This document shows positions 17,440 to 27,403 of a DNA stretch of 64,000 bases, piece by piece. Below the pieces are notes generated by a model. It was not told where the DNA came from. It worked only from the letters and a program-made list of their open reading frames with translations, and did not search any database. The position numbers and the translations under genes were made by a program. Each line of letters begins with the position of its first letter. Position 1 is the first letter of the stretch. Source of the DNA: Lactobacillus melliventris (GTDB taxonomy: Bacteria; Bacillota; Bacilli; Lactobacillales; Lactobacillaceae); NCBI RefSeq assembly GCF_013346935.1, contig NZ_JAAEEB010000006.1, forward strand, positions 1-64,000. The letters are read 5' to 3'.

Positions 17440-20079
17440 TTATTTTTCGGAAATCATTGTAACCACTGTCTGAATAGCCTTTTCAAGGCCTTCAGGGTTT
17501 TTGCCACCGGCTTGAGCCATGTTTGGTCGACCGCCACCGCCACCACCAAAGATTGGTGCGACTTGTTTAATTAGATCTCCTGCTTTAAGCCCCTTTGCCA
17601 AAGCTTTATCACCTAAGCTAATAATCATATTGGCCTTGCCATCACTGGCAGTTCCTAAAACGAGCACATCAGACTTCTGACCACTCTTCCAAGTATCAGC
17701 GAACTCACGCAAATCATTCATGCCACCGGCATCAACTTCTTGGGCAATAATGGACAAATCACCTGCTTGTTTTACATCATTAAAAATTGAATTTGCTTTA
17801 CTCTGATTAATTTGCAAGTTTAAATCTTCAACCTGCTTTTGACTATCATGTAATTCCTGTTCAAGGGAATCAACCTTATCAATAATATCTTCGGGCTTGG
17901 TCGATTTTACTTCCGCTTGAATATCATCCAGGAGTTCAGATCTGTTAGCCAGATATTCGTAGGCCTTTTTAGAAACAACTGCTTCAATTCTTCTCATTCC
18001 AGCACCAATGGCAGATTCAGAAATGATTTTAAAAATACCTATTTGGTTAGTATTGGCGCAATGAGTACCACCACAGAATTCAATAGAAAAATCTTGCATT
18101 TGGACAACTCTAACTTTATCACCATATTTGCCATCAAATAAAGCCAAAGCTCCCATTTTTCTACCAGTATCAGGATCGGTAATAGTAGTTTTGACATCAA
18201 TTGCTGCCCAAATCTTTTGATTTACCAAATTTTCAACTGACTTAATTTCCTTGGCAGTCATTGGTTCAAGTGCAGTAAAGTCAAAGCGCAAATAATCAGG
18301 CTCCACCAAACTGCCGGCTTGATGCGTATGTTCACCCAGAACGCTTCTCAAAGCCGCATGCAACAAGTGTGTAGCTGTATGTGAGTGGCGCAGGCCTTCG
18401 CGGCGAACTCTGTCAATTTTTAAAGTATAGTCTTCACCCTTTTTCAGAGGCAAAATCACATCGACAAAGTGCATATTTTGATCATTCGGAGCGTGTTGTA
18501 CATCCGTTACCTGAGCAACCAGTTCACCTTCTTGATTATAGATATTACCGTGATCTGCTACCTGGCCACCACGTTCACCGTAAAAAGGAGTCCGGTCAAA
18601 GATTAAAACCGCATTATCACCATCTGCTCTATCAACTAATTGGTCATTGACTATAATATCAATTAATTTAGCATGTTTTTCTTCATAAACACCATATTCA
18701 AACTCTGATTTATCCTTTAAGTTCATCAAAGTTTCATCCTGCGCACCCATTGATTGCAGATTACCCCGAGCTTTACGCGCACGCTCTTTTTGGGCCTTCA
18801 TTTCAGCATCAAAGCCCTTTTGATCAACCTTTAAGCCTGCATCTTGTGCAGTTTCAAAAGTCAATTCATAAGGAAAGCCATAAGTATCAAACAACTTGAA
18901 CGCATCTTTACCGGTAATTGTTTTATCTTCAGAGTTTTGGGCCTTGGCAATTAAGTCATCAAGTAAAGTTAACCCAGATTCAAGAGTTAGCTGGAATCTT
19001 TCTTCTTCATTTTTAATTACTTTGGCAATAAAGTCCTTTTGGTCTGTAACCTCTGGGTAATGACTTTCCATAATTTTACCGACCACTGGGACAAGTTGGT
19101 AAAGAAAAGCACCCTTAATCCCTAAACGTTGACCATTTAAATCAGCGCGCCGAATCAAGCGCCGTAAAACATATCCTCTACCTGTATTTGATGGCAATGC
19201 TCCATCCGCAATGGCAAAACAGACAGTCCGCACATGATCAGCAATAATCTTAAAGGCTGTTGTATCCGCCTTGTTTGTGCCGTACTTTTTAGCAGCAGTC
19301 ATTTTTTCAGTTTCATGAATAATTGGCAAGAAGAGGTCAGTTTCAAAGTTAGTTGGTGCGTCTTGTAAAATAGACAAAACACGCTCTAGGCCCATACCAG
19401 TATCAATATTCTTGTGTGGCTGATCAACATATTTGCCATTTGCTAAATGATTATATTGTGAAAAGACTATATTCCAAATTTCCAAGTAACGGGCATTTTC
19501 ACCGCCAGGGAAGTTTTCAGGATCATCTTCTGCCACATCGTTATTTTCTTGACCACGATCATAGAAAATTTCAGAGTCAGGACCACAAGGACCTTCACCA
19601 ATATCCCAGAAATTTTCTTCCAGTTTAACAATATGATCTTCAGGCATACCAACTTCCAGCCAAATTTTATGTGCTTCTGTATCTTTAGGATAAACCGTAC
19701 AGTAAAGTTTTTCTTTATCTAAATCGAGCCAGTCAGGACTGGTCAAAAATTCCCAAGCCCAGGTAATCGCTTCTTTTTTGAAATAATCGCCAACTGAAAA
19801 GTTACCCAGCATTTCAAAAAAGGTCTGGTGTCTGGCAGTTTTACCAACATTTTCAATATCATTAGTTCTAATGGACTTTTGTGAACTGGTGATCCGGTGA
19901 TTCTTGGGCACTACTGAGCCGTCAAAATACTTTTTCATCGTTGCCACACCGGAATTGATCCACAGCAATGTTGGATCATCTTGCGGAATCAATGATTGAC
20001 TGGGCAATACCATGTGGCCGTGCTGCTTGAAGAAATCCAAAAACATCTGTCTAAATTCTGAACTTGTCAGTTTCTTCAT
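17440..20079 (-). CDS. alaS: Alanyl-tRNA synthetase
   Basis: An 879-residue class II aminoacyl-tRNA synthetase. The aminoacylation domain begins with SSEFRQMFLDFFKQHGH and includes motif 2 near KTARHQTFFEMLGNFS; the editing domain carries HSHTATHLLHAALR and CGGTHCANTNQIG, whose His and Cys bind zinc; the C-Ala domain ends with the Gly-rich GGGGGGRPNMAQAGG. ATG at 20079, after GGGAG, fits the family better than a start at 20103, which would add eight residues and lie in the T-box terminator. It is regulated by the T-box leader directly upstream. Confidence 0.97.
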   Translation of the reverse strand: MKKLTSSEFRQMFLDFFKQHGHMVLPSQSLIPQDDPTLLWINSGVATMKKYFDGSVVPKNHRITSSQKSIRTNDIENVGKTARHQTFFEMLGNFSVGDYFKKEAITWAWEFLTSPDWLDLDKEKLYCTVYPKDTEAHKIWLEVGMPEDHIVKLEENFWDIGEGPCGPDSEIFYDRGQENNDVAEDDPENFPGGENARYLEIWNIVFSQYNHLANGKYVDQPHKNIDTGMGLERVLSILQDAPTNFETDLFLPIIHETEKMTAAKKYGTNKADTTAFKIIADHVRTVCFAIADGALPSNTGRGYVLRRLIRRADLNGQRLGIKGAFLYQLVPVVGKIMESHYPEVTDQKDFIAKVIKNEEERFQLTLESGLTLLDDLIAKAQNSEDKTITGKDAFKLFDTYGFPYELTFETAQDAGLKVDQKGFDAEMKAQKERARKARGNLQSMGAQDETLMNLKDKSEFEYGVYEEKHAKLIDIIVNDQLVDRADGDNAVLIFDRTPFYGERGGQVADHGNIYNQEGELVAQVTDVQHAPNDQNMHFVDVILPLKKGEDYTLKIDRVRREGLRHSHTATHLLHAALRSVLGEHTHQAGSLVEPDYLRFDFTALEPMTAKEIKSVENLVNQKIWAAIDVKTTITDPDTGRKMGALALFDGKYGDKVRVVQMQDFSIEFCGGTHCANTNQIGIFKIISESAIGAGMRRIEAVVSKKAYEYLANRSELLDDIQAEVKSTKPEDIIDKVDSLEQELHDSQKQVEDLNLQINQSKANSIFNDVKQAGDLSIIAQEVDAGGMNDLREFADTWKSGQKSDVLVLGTASDGKANMIISLGDKALAKGLKAGDLIKQVAPIFGGGGGGRPNMAQAGGKNPEGLEKAIQTVVTMISEK

Positions 20080-20103
20080 CAAATATATCTCCCTTTTTGC
20101 CAA

Positions 20104-20295
20104 AATAAAAACACCGTTGCTTATCTTAAGGACGCCTTTAAACGCGGTACCACCTCAATTGCAACAGTGTTTGTTACCTCTTAATTATTTTATTTATTTG
20201 AACTGTAAGGAGCATCTTTTAAGTAACAGTAAGCCATTTTCACCAGGCGGCTCTCTCTTTGAACTGTTATTCTTAAAAAACATATCTTAAGTTAA
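20104..20295 (-). ncRNA. T-box riboswitch of alaS
   Basis: The minus strand carries the T-box sequence AGGTGGTACCGCG (20143-20155), which pairs with the acceptor end of uncharged tRNA. The terminator arm AAACACTGTTGC (20161-20172) pairs with GCAACGGTGTTT (20109-20120) and is followed by a T-run. Upstream are typical Stem I pieces, including AGAGAG and GGTGAAAA; a likely alanine specifier GCT sits at 20211-20213 in GATGCTCC. Uncharged tRNA-Ala would favour the antiterminator and permit alaS transcription. The specifier assignment is inferred from codon identity and position. Confidence 0.93.
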
Positions 20296-20300
20296 CAGTA

Positions 20301-20328
20301 ATTGTACTACTTGCACAGTTTTTGTCAA
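20301..20328 (-). promoter_or_regulatory. Promoter of alaS
   Basis: On the minus strand, a perfect -35 TTGACA (20323-20328) and a -10 TACAAT (20301-20306) with 16 bases between them. The transcript would start near 20294, at the beginning of the T-box leader. Confidence 0.85.
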
Positions 20329-20374
20329 TAACAGGCCTATTAAGGTAAAATTTAAACTCAAAATGCCCTAGTCC

Positions 20375-21205
20375 TTATTTACGATAAAAATCATCAAAAA
20401 CGGTTACGGGCAAATGCCGTTTGTGTTCACTCTTACGCCATAAAGATTCGATTTTTTCAGCGGCTTCTTCAGAAACTTCGTGCCCTTCTAAATAGTCATC
20501 AACATCCCTGTAGCTGACGCCGAGTGCAACTTCATCAGGTAAGCCAGGCTTATTTTCTTCCAAGTCGGCTGTGGGCGCTTTGTGATACAAATGCTCCGGA
20601 CAATTTAAAAACTTGAGCATCTGTTTTCCTTGGCGCTTGTCTAAACGAAACAGCGGAGTTAAATCTGCCGCACCATCACCATATTTGGTATAAAAGCCGC
20701 TGAAGTTTTCAGCTGCGTGATCCGTCCCCACAACTGCACCATTATGGGCACCAGCAATAGCATACTGCACCACCATGCGCTCGCGCGCCTTAATATTGCC
20801 CTTATTAAAATCGGTAATCTCCTGCCCAGCTTCATTCAAAGTAGAAACTAAGGCATCAACAGCCGGTTTAATATTAACTACCAAGTCTTGATCCGGTCTT
20901 TGAAAAGCCACAGCATCTGCCGCATCTTGTGCATCAGCTTGAACTCCATAAGGCAAGCGCACTGCAATAAATTGGTATGAATTATCGCCAGTTTCACTCC
21001 TCATTTCCGAAATTGCCATTTGACATAGTTTTCCTGCTAACGTAGAGTCTTGTCCACCAGAAATACCCAATACATAAGACTTTAAGAAGGTATTTGCTTT
21101 GAGATAATCTTTTAAAAAATCAACTGAACGTCTAATTTCTTTTTGCGGATCAATTTGGGGCAAAACATGCTCATATTTTATAATTTCTTTTTGTAACGGT
21201 CTCAT
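20375..21205 (-). CDS. nadE: NAD synthetase, ammonia-dependent
   Basis: A 276-residue enzyme converting deamido-NAD to NAD using ATP and ammonia. The PPi-loop is [14 protein letters not shown]; substrate-binding segments [11 protein letters not shown] and [26 protein letters not shown] are complete. There is no glutaminase domain, so ammonia is the nitrogen donor. The start overlaps the pncB stop by four bases; the pair makes NAD from nicotinate together with an adenylyltransferase located elsewhere. Confidence 0.96.
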   Translation of the reverse strand: MRPLQKEIIKYEHVLPQIDPQKEIRRSVDFLKDYLKANTFLKSYVLGISGGQDSTLAGKLCQMAISEMRSETGDNSYQFIAVRLPYGVQADAQDAADAVAFQRPDQDLVVNIKPAVDALVSTLNEAGQEITDFNKGNIKARERMVVQYAIAGAHNGAVVGTDHAAENFSGFYTKYGDGAADLTPLFRLDKRQGKQMLKFLNCPEHLYHKAPTADLEENKPGLPDEVALGVSYRDVDDYLEGHEVSEEAAEKIESLWRKSEHKRHLPVTVFDDFYRK

Positions 21206-22680
21206 TGTGCAGTATCTCCTTTATTGATTTTGGTGCGAATATCCTGAATAATAGTCATTTTACTGTCATATAAATCTTGAGAAAGATCAACAGGATATTC
21301 CTGGGGGTTCAAGCTGCGCTTGTATTCATCCCATAGTCCGTCCAGATTGGCTGCACAAAAGTTCTTAATATCTATTAGTTTGGGCTTTTGGTATGTTAAT
21401 TTGCCTTTAACAAAAATATCTTTTAAAAGTGGTTCTGCAGTGTAATCAGTCACCACTTTATTGATATAAGAATATTGCGGATGAAACATGTACAATGAAT
21501 CAAATTTACGCGGATCTACGCCGGCCCGTGCAATCCAGTCACCTTCATTTTTCTTAGCAGTATTAGCTGAGATACGCCAGACTTGTTTTTTACCTGGAGT
21601 TGATACCTTTTCTACATTCGAAGAAATTTTTAAAGTGTCACGCATATGGTGCTGATCATCTTCAATTGAAACTAATTTATAAACAGCTCCTAAAGCAGGC
21701 TGGTCGTAAGCCGTAATATATTTAGTCCCTATCCCCCAAACATCAATTTTTGCTCCTTGCATCTTTAAACTTGTAATCGTAGTTTCATCCAAATCATTTG
21801 AAGCAAAAATTTTAGCATCAGTATAACCAGCATTATCCAGTTCCCGGCGTACTTGCTTTGAAATATAGGCCATGTCGCCCGAATCAATACGCACGCCTTG
21901 GAAGTTAATTTTGTCTCCCATTTCGTCAGCAACCCGAATTGCGTTTGGTACGCCGCTTCTAACTGTATCGTATGTATCTACCAGAAAGACGCAGTCTTTA
22001 TGCGTTTCTGCATAGGCCTTAAATGCTTCATATTCACTACCAAAGGCTTCTACTAAGGAATGGGCATGTGTGCCAGAAACTGGGATACCAAATAATTTGC
22101 CTGCCCGAACATTACTGGTAGAATCAAAGCCACCAATATAAGCAGCACGAGTGCCCCAAATAGCTGCATCTGCTTCCTGTGCACGCCTGGTACCAAATTC
22201 CATCACTCCGTCACCTTGAACGGCCAGCTTGACGCGCGCCGCTTTAGTGGCCAGTAAAGTTTGGTAATTAATAATATTTAAGATAGTTGTCTCAACCAAT
22301 TGACATTGCGCAAGTGGACCCTCAACTTGCAATAAGGGTTCGTTGGCAAAAGCAATTTCTCCTTCAGGCATCGATCGTACAGTAAGCTGCAATTTCAAAT
22401 GACGTAAATAATCAATAAAATCGTCATCATAGCCAATTTCTTCTTTTAAATATTTTAAGTCACTTGCTTTAAATTTCAGGTTTTGTAAATATAAAATGAC
22501 GTGTTCTAAGCCTGCATATACGGAATAGCCATTGCCGAAAGGCTCTTTCCGATAGTAAACTTCAAAAACAGCATTGCGTTCAGAAATACCTTTTTTAAAG
22601 TAGGTATACATCATATTAATTTCATACAAATCTGTATGAAGGGTTAATGAATCGTCTTCATCCAATTCTTGGTAAAACAT
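21202..22680 (-). CDS. pncB: Nicotinate phosphoribosyltransferase
   Basis: A 492-residue type II phosphoribosyltransferase starting nicotinate salvage. Visible features are [19 protein letters not shown] at the N terminus, [22 protein letters not shown] (phosphate/substrate contacts) and [17 protein letters not shown]. The C-terminal ~130 residues are those of the long Firmicutes form. Promoter elements TTGTTA and TATAAT lie just upstream. It is the first gene of a two-gene NAD salvage operon, consistent with lactobacilli needing niacin. Confidence 0.95.
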   Translation of the reverse strand: MFYQELDEDDSLTLHTDLYEINMMYTYFKKGISERNAVFEVYYRKEPFGNGYSVYAGLEHVILYLQNLKFKASDLKYLKEEIGYDDDFIDYLRHLKLQLTVRSMPEGEIAFANEPLLQVEGPLAQCQLVETTILNIINYQTLLATKAARVKLAVQGDGVMEFGTRRAQEADAAIWGTRAAYIGGFDSTSNVRAGKLFGIPVSGTHAHSLVEAFGSEYEAFKAYAETHKDCVFLVDTYDTVRSGVPNAIRVADEMGDKINFQGVRIDSGDMAYISKQVRRELDNAGYTDAKIFASNDLDETTITSLKMQGAKIDVWGIGTKYITAYDQPALGAVYKLVSIEDDQHHMRDTLKISSNVEKVSTPGKKQVWRISANTAKKNEGDWIARAGVDPRKFDSLYMFHPQYSYINKVVTDYTAEPLLKDIFVKGKLTYQKPKLIDIKNFCAANLDGLWDEYKRSLNPQEYPVDLSQDLYDSKMTIIQDIRTKINKGDTAQ

Positions 22681-22718
22681 TCTGTCCTCTTAACTAAATC
22701 CACTAATATTTTTGTTTT

Positions 22719-22747
22719 ATTATAAACATTTGTGGCCTTTTTAACAA
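22719..22747 (-). promoter_or_regulatory. Promoter of pncB-nadE
   Basis: Minus strand -35 TTGTTA (22742-22747) and perfect -10 TATAAT (22719-22724) separated by 17 bases, about 30 bases upstream of the pncB start codon. Confidence 0.75.
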
Positions 22748-22757
22748 ACTTACCAAT

Positions 22758-23849
22758 TTAAACGATATCATCGTATACCCGTAAAATACTACTTAATTGC
22801 TCGTGTAACGAAAAATGCCGCTCAACATAATTTTTCTCAAGCTGCGCCATTTCTCTAAGTTGAGTTTTAGGCGTGTTCACAGCTTGCTTTAAAGCTGAAC
22901 AAATTGAATCTATCTCACCGACTTTGGCAACAAAACCATGTTCTTTATCTGGTATCATCATGCTAATATCACCAACGGCAGTTGACAAAAGTGGCAACAA
23001 ATTATCGCTTGCTTCCAGCAACACTAGAGGAAAGCTCTCAGAATAAGATGTCAGAACAGCCAAATCCATTCTGCGATAAAGATTTTTTAACTGTTTATGT
23101 GTCATGAAACCTTGAAAAGTTACTTGTGGACCCAAGTTTAATTTTTGCGTCAGGTCCTTTAGTGATCTTAATTGAGAACCGTCTCCGGCAATAAACAAAT
23201 GAACATTAGCATTATTTAATTGTTTTAGAGCCTGCAGTAACAAGTCTTGGCCCTTAACTTTTTCAGCCCTGGCTACGTTTACAATATTAAAGTTGGGGTG
23301 CTCATATTTAGCAGGGATTTGACTGTCTGCATGAAAAAAAGTACCGTTGTAAATCACGTGAACTTTTTCCCGCTTGATTTTAGCTTTTTTAACTAACAAA
23401 TCAGCAAATCTTTTAGTAACAGCAAAAACGCAATCCGCTTTGCGAATGGCCTGAATGTTTAATTTGGTAAAAATTTTCCCTGTGAAGCCGCGATCAGCAA
23501 AATCAAGATAAGGATTAGAATGAACAGTTACGCACCATTTAGCGGTAATTTTGTGCCTAATTAAAGAGACAAATAAGTTAGCCCGCGCACCATGCGTGTG
23601 GACAATACTAAAGCCAGCATTATTAATAAAATGAGCCAGCTTATTTAAGCCGGCCAAGTCATAGCGACTATTGATGCCCAAAACTTGCACTTTTAATTTT
23701 GCAGTCCGTGCAGCTTGGGCAACAGGGCCGTCAGCTAAACATAATAATGTAAAATCCTGCTCTTCATTTTTTGCTTGTTTCAGCAAATTAATAATATGAG
23801 TTAAGCCACCACCATTTTCAAGCCCGGCATTAACATGCAAAACCTTCAT
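22758..23849 (-). CDS. Glycosyltransferase family 4
   Basis: A 363-residue GT-B fold glycosyltransferase. The N-terminal acceptor half begins MKVLHVNAGLENGGGLTHI; the donor half has IVNVARAEKVKGQDLLLQAL and the nucleotide-sugar signature SYSESFPLVLLEAS. The donor and acceptor cannot be told. It begins two bases after the stop of the TagA-like gene and is cotranscribed with it, so a role in teichoic acid or another wall polymer is likely. No membrane segment; probably peripheral on the cytoplasmic face. Confidence 0.88.
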   Translation of the reverse strand: MKVLHVNAGLENGGGLTHIINLLKQAKNEEQDFTLLCLADGPVAQAARTAKLKVQVLGINSRYDLAGLNKLAHFINNAGFSIVHTHGARANLFVSLIRHKITAKWCVTVHSNPYLDFADRGFTGKIFTKLNIQAIRKADCVFAVTKRFADLLVKKAKIKREKVHVIYNGTFFHADSQIPAKYEHPNFNIVNVARAEKVKGQDLLLQALKQLNNANVHLFIAGDGSQLRSLKDLTQKLNLGPQVTFQGFMTHKQLKNLYRRMDLAVLTSYSESFPLVLLEASDNLLPLLSTAVGDISMMIPDKEHGFVAKVGEIDSICSALKQAVNTPKTQLREMAQLEKNYVERHFSLHEQLSSILRVYDDIV

Positions 23850-23851
23850 AA

Positions 23852-24583
23852 TTAGATTTTTTCCTTTTTTGACTGATAAACTTCATGCACAAAATGAGGC
23901 AAAATCGTCATTCGCTTTAAGCGTGAGGGGTTTTTAAGCAGACGGTAAAGCCATTCTAAATGGACATTCTGCCAAGTTTGAGGAGCACGTTTTACTTTAC
24001 CTGAAAAGACATCAAAGCTGCCTCCTACTCCCATCATTAAAGCTGGCAGGAGATTTCTCCGGAGAATGGATAAAAGTTGTTCTTGACGGGGTGAACCCAA
24101 GGCGGCAAAAACTAAATCCGGTTCTGTCCGTTCAATTTGGTAAGCAATTAGTTCCAGATCTTCTTTAAAGTAACCATTTTCAGCTCCTACTAGCTGTATA
24201 TCAGAATATTCTCGTGCAATCTTAGCCTGAATCGTATGCATCACTTCCGAGCGAGCGCCAATTAAATAAACTCTGAGGCCCCGATCATTTGCCAGCTTCA
24301 TTAGCCAAGTAAATAAATCATAACCGGTTACCCGTTCTTTAAGTGGCTGACCTAAAATATGACTTGCTTTGACAATGCCTATACCGTCAGCAGTAATATA
24401 GTCAGCATCATAAGTCAGGATCTTCATAAATTCAGGGTTTTCATTTGCTGACATGACAATTTCAGGATTGGCAGTAACAATAAAAGTTGATTGGTGGGTA
24501 TTAATTCTGCCAATAAATTCATTTTGAAATTGATTAAAACTTTTATTATCAAAATTTACACCTAAAACATTTACCTTAGCCAT
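23852..24583 (-). CDS. tagA: WecG/TagA/CpsF family glycosyltransferase (GT26)
   Basis: A 243-residue GT26 enzyme. In wall teichoic acid synthesis TagA/TarA adds N-acetylmannosamine to undecaprenyl-PP-GlcNAc. Family motifs are TANPEIVMSANENPEF, ADGIGIVKAS (with the catalytic Asp), YLIGA, and ALGSPRQEQ. The C-terminal basic tail (RLKRMTILPHFVHEVY) fits membrane contact. It is divergent from tagD, and tagA/tagD adjacency supports the teichoic-acid linkage role, though WecG-like polymers cannot be excluded. Confidence 0.88.
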   Translation of the reverse strand: MAKVNVLGVNFDNKSFNQFQNEFIGRINTHQSTFIVTANPEIVMSANENPEFMKILTYDADYITADGIGIVKASHILGQPLKERVTGYDLFTWLMKLANDRGLRVYLIGARSEVMHTIQAKIAREYSDIQLVGAENGYFKEDLELIAYQIERTEPDLVFAALGSPRQEQLLSILRRNLLPALMMGVGGSFDVFSGKVKRAPQTWQNVHLEWLYRLLKNPSRLKRMTILPHFVHEVYQSKKEKI

Positions 24584-24707
24584 AGCTATATCTCCTAATC
24601 CGCAATTTACCTTATTTTACCAAAATAACAACCAGTTCAGAATACGCTTTACCTTTTCTATAAATATGATACTATTAACTCGTCAAAATGATAGGAGTAC
24701 GGGAACT

Positions 24708-25094
24708 ATGAAAAAAATAATTACTTATGGCACATTTGATTTATTGCATTACGGTCATGTTCGTTTACTAAAAAGGGCTCGTGAACTAGGCGATTACCTC
24801 ATTGTTGGATTGTCTACTGATGAATTTAACCAGTTGCAAAAGCACAAGGAGTCCTATAACAATTACGCCGAACGTAAATATATTCTTGAAGCAATCCGCT
24901 ACGTAGACCAAGTTATCCCGGAAAAAGGGTGGGAACAAAAAGTTAGCGACATCCAAAAATATGATATTGATACTTTTGTTATGGGTAATGACTGGCAAGG
25001 CAAGTTTGACTTTTTAAAGCCCTACTGCCAAGTAGTTTATTTGCCACGCACACCAGGAATTTCTACCACTAAAATCAAAGATGATTTAAAATAA
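24708..25094 (+). CDS. tagD: Glycerol-3-phosphate cytidylyltransferase
   Basis: A 128-residue cytidylyltransferase making CDP-glycerol for teichoic acid. Both nucleotidyltransferase signatures are present: YGTFDLLHYGHVRLL with the HxGH pair, and RTPGISTTKIK at the C terminus. ATG at 24708 after AGGAG / GGGAA is chosen; an in-frame ATG at 24666 would add 14 residues lacking in the family and overlapping the promoter. It is divergent from the tagA-like gene and followed by a bidirectional terminator. Confidence 0.95.
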   Translation: MKKIITYGTFDLLHYGHVRLLKRARELGDYLIVGLSTDEFNQLQKHKESYNNYAERKYILEAIRYVDQVIPEKGWEQKVSDIQKYDIDTFVMGNDWQGKFDFLKPYCQVVYLPRTPGISTTKIKDDLK

Positions 25095-25137
25095 AAAAGC
25101 TCTGAACTAACTAAACACAGTTAATTCGGAGTTTTTT
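25093..25137. terminator. Terminator between tagD and GntR gene
   Basis: An interrupted stem of about 18 base pairs running from AAAAAAGCTC to GGAGTTTTTT, closing over TAACT / AGTTA. It overlaps the last bases of the converging GntR regulator gene. Confidence 0.8.
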
Positions 25138-25834
25138 ATTTGGCAAAGGTAAATTCAAAGCGATCCGCAACATAGTTTGCCCTTGTATATTCAAATGGCA
25201 TGCCATTTGATAATTCAGTTACCTGCAAGCGCGTGATCAACGCCTCACCTTTTTTGGCATCAAGAAGTCTTGCTGAGTTTTCATTTGCAACGGCTGCAGA
25301 AATATATTCTGTTACACGTCCTACTTTATAACCATTTTTTTCCAAAGTTTGGTATAAATGTGAAGAAATATCAGCTTTCGACATATTTTTAACCAGGCTT
25401 TGTGGAATAGAAACGACTTCATAACAAATTGGAACATCATCCGCATAACGAATACGTTCCATCCGTAGAACTTCCTGCTTATCATCCAGATTAAGACGCT
25501 CCATCTCCGATAAGGAAGGCTTACCAAAGCGATAGGATATTAGCTTACTAGAAGGTGTTTGACCATTTGCATGAGTTATATCAGTAAAAGACATAACACC
25601 CGACATTTTTTCCTGCACTTTTTGATTGGCAACATAAGTACCACTACCAACCCGCTGCTCTAAAATGCCTTCATCTTCTAAAGTTTTAATTGCTTGACGC
25701 AAAGTCATCCGCGAGACGCCAAATTTTTGAGCTAATTGTCTTTCCGCTGGAATTTTACTACCAACTTTATAGTCATGATTTTCAATTTCACGTTTGATTT
25801 GATTATGAATTTTGATGTACATTGGTTCTTCCAT
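25136..25834 (-). CDS. GntR/HutC family transcriptional regulator
   Basis: A 232-residue regulator. The N-terminal winged helix reads GSKIPAERQLAQKFGVSRMTLRQAIKTLEDEGILEQRVGSGTYV and the C-terminal UTRA domain (about 90-230), which binds a sugar-phosphate or other small ligand, contains EVLRMERIRYADDVPICYEV and AALITRL-type strands. Start at 25834 has GGGGG before it. No sugar operon is adjacent; the nearest gene upstream on the same strand encodes the cytosolic beta-helix protein, so its targets are unknown. One possibility is a NagR-like regulator, not established here. Confidence 0.88.
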   Translation of the reverse strand: MEEPMYIKIHNQIKREIENHDYKVGSKIPAERQLAQKFGVSRMTLRQAIKTLEDEGILEQRVGSGTYVANQKVQEKMSGVMSFTDITHANGQTPSSKLISYRFGKPSLSEMERLNLDDKQEVLRMERIRYADDVPICYEVVSIPQSLVKNMSKADISSHLYQTLEKNGYKVGRVTEYISAAVANENSARLLDAKKGEALITRLQVTELSNGMPFEYTRANYVADRFEFTFAK

Positions 25835-25918
25835 AAATATACCCCCATTACACATCTTATATAATCTAAATTGGTCTACTTCGTATGATATGTTACAAAT
25901 TATAATAAAGCAAGCTAT

Positions 25919-27031
25919 TTATTTTTTAGTGGTCCATTTCATGCCCCATAAACGGAATTCTGCATTTTGTCCGCACTCCACCATAATAGAATCATCACTT
26001 GTTGCGATGACACTAGCATGCAAATGAGCCTGATTTTCGACAGCTAAAGTAGCACCGTTAGAATTGAAAATCAGATCATGGCCCTCAAATTCAGCTTGAT
26101 CACTAAGAACTAAGAAATACTCATATTCATTTCCGCCATTAAAAGTTGCCCGTCTAGAATTACAATTAACTTTATTTTGAAAATCAGCATGATTAACGAT
26201 AACGGAATTATTCAGGGTGATTTGGGCTTCTCCTGTAGCAATCAAGCGGTCAATTCTACTATTTTGGATAATCACATGCGGCTCTTTTTCAAAATAAATA
26301 CCGCCTTTAAACTCACTGCCAATAATATTAATCCAAGTTTTATCCGTAATGAACATTGCCGTGTCTTCTTGTGACAAAAGCATACTGTTAAGCATGTTTA
26401 GCCAAGCTTGCCCCTGAATAAGAAGTGCATTCACAACAGTATTATTAATATCTAATTCCACATTTGACTTGCTAAAAGTATCAATACTGCCATGAATACG
26501 TGAATTATTAATAACAGCGGTGCCATGCCCTTCAAGTGCTAGAGCACCAATGTCTTTCACAGTATTTTTAATAGTCGAGTCATTCATCTCTAAGCGAAAA
26601 TTCGAATCAGCAAATAATGACACAGAACCATTCATAACCACTGTTGAGAATAATTCCAAGGTGACTTTGCCATTGGCAGCAATAACCGCTGTATCACCAC
26701 CAAAGCCTTTGACGATACAGTTGCGCAATGACAAAAAAGTATTAGCTTCGGCCGGAACGAACAAACTATTCGCATCAGTTACCGTGTTGATGCACAAATT
26801 CTCTAAATTAACAAACTGGCTGCCGGCATCAATATTGATAAAGCCTAATATTGTTGTGTCTTCTGGAAGATTACCTGTCCCCTTAATAGTAATATCAGAT
26901 AAGAAAATTCCTGCGGGTAACTCATAAAATCCCGGCTCCAAAAGCAAAACATCATCTGCACGTAAATCATTTAAGGCATTGTGCCAGCTAATTTCTTTAC
27001 CTCTAGCACCAACGCGCACAAGTCTTGACAT
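25919..27031 (-). CDS. Right-handed beta-helix (pectin-lyase-like) protein, no signal peptide
   Basis: A 370-residue protein I recognise only by fold: repeated short strands of the type NNS.I.., NLENLCINTV, LRNCIVKGF, MNDSTIKNT, INNSRIHGS, LDINNTVVNA, IQNSRIDRL and LNNSVIVNH, with turns rich in Asn, indicate about 12-14 rungs of a parallel beta-helix. The start MSRLVRVGARGKEISWHNALNDL resembles the N-terminal cap of DUF1565/pectin-lyase-like proteins. There is no signal peptide, anchor or obvious catalytic set, so it appears cytosolic. A GntR gene lies 84 bases downstream on the same strand. Function unknown. Confidence 0.75.
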   Translation of the reverse strand: MSRLVRVGARGKEISWHNALNDLRADDVLLLEPGFYELPAGIFLSDITIKGTGNLPEDTTILGFINIDAGSQFVNLENLCINTVTDANSLFVPAEANTFLSLRNCIVKGFGGDTAVIAANGKVTLELFSTVVMNGSVSLFADSNFRLEMNDSTIKNTVKDIGALALEGHGTAVINNSRIHGSIDTFSKSNVELDINNTVVNALLIQGQAWLNMLNSMLLSQEDTAMFITDKTWINIIGSEFKGGIYFEKEPHVIIQNSRIDRLIATGEAQITLNNSVIVNHADFQNKVNCNSRRATFNGGNEYEYFLVLSDQAEFEGHDLIFNSNGATLAVENQAHLHASVIATSDDSIMVECGQNAEFRLWGMKWTTKK

Positions 27032-27370
27032 ATATTTCCCTTCTTAATAAAAGTTAGCTCTTACTATTGTACTATCATTGAAATGAAAATAGGTAAACTT
27101 TAACAACCAAATTCTTAAGATTTAAAAAATCATTTGCAATATTTTAAGATAAAACGCGGAATTTTCGTTAATTGTTTGAGGTCAAGATAAATACCAGTTT
27201 AAACAGTAAAAATTGAGGGGTAATTCATTTGGCTAGCACGAAGCTAGAGCTTTCACTGAAATTTATGGCAGTCAGCTTGCGTTATAGCTAACAGGGGCAA
27301 ACAATTTCAGAAATAGAAGTCCCGTAACATTTATTGAAAACAGATATGCAAATAACAATTCTGAGCCGAC
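27032..27370. other. Intergenic region with a possible 20-codon relic
   Basis: AT-rich DNA upstream of the beta-helix gene, holding its promoter. On the plus strand, GAGGGG at 27215-27220 precedes a TTG at 27229 that opens a reading frame of 20 codons (beginning MASTKLELSLKF). The frame stays open for another ~11 codons beyond its stop. It resembles the beginning of a lost gene more than a real one. Nothing else is seen. Confidence 0.3.
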
Positions 27371-27402
27371 AAAAAAGACGACTCACAAGAGCCGTCTTTT
27401 TT
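27371..27402 (-). terminator. Terminator after tRNA-Tyr/tRNA-Gln
   Basis: Stem AAAAGACGACTC / GAGCCGTCTTTT with one mismatch, followed by T-run on the minus strand. It lies directly after the 3' end of tRNA-Gln. Confidence 0.85.
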
Positions 27403-27403
27403 A

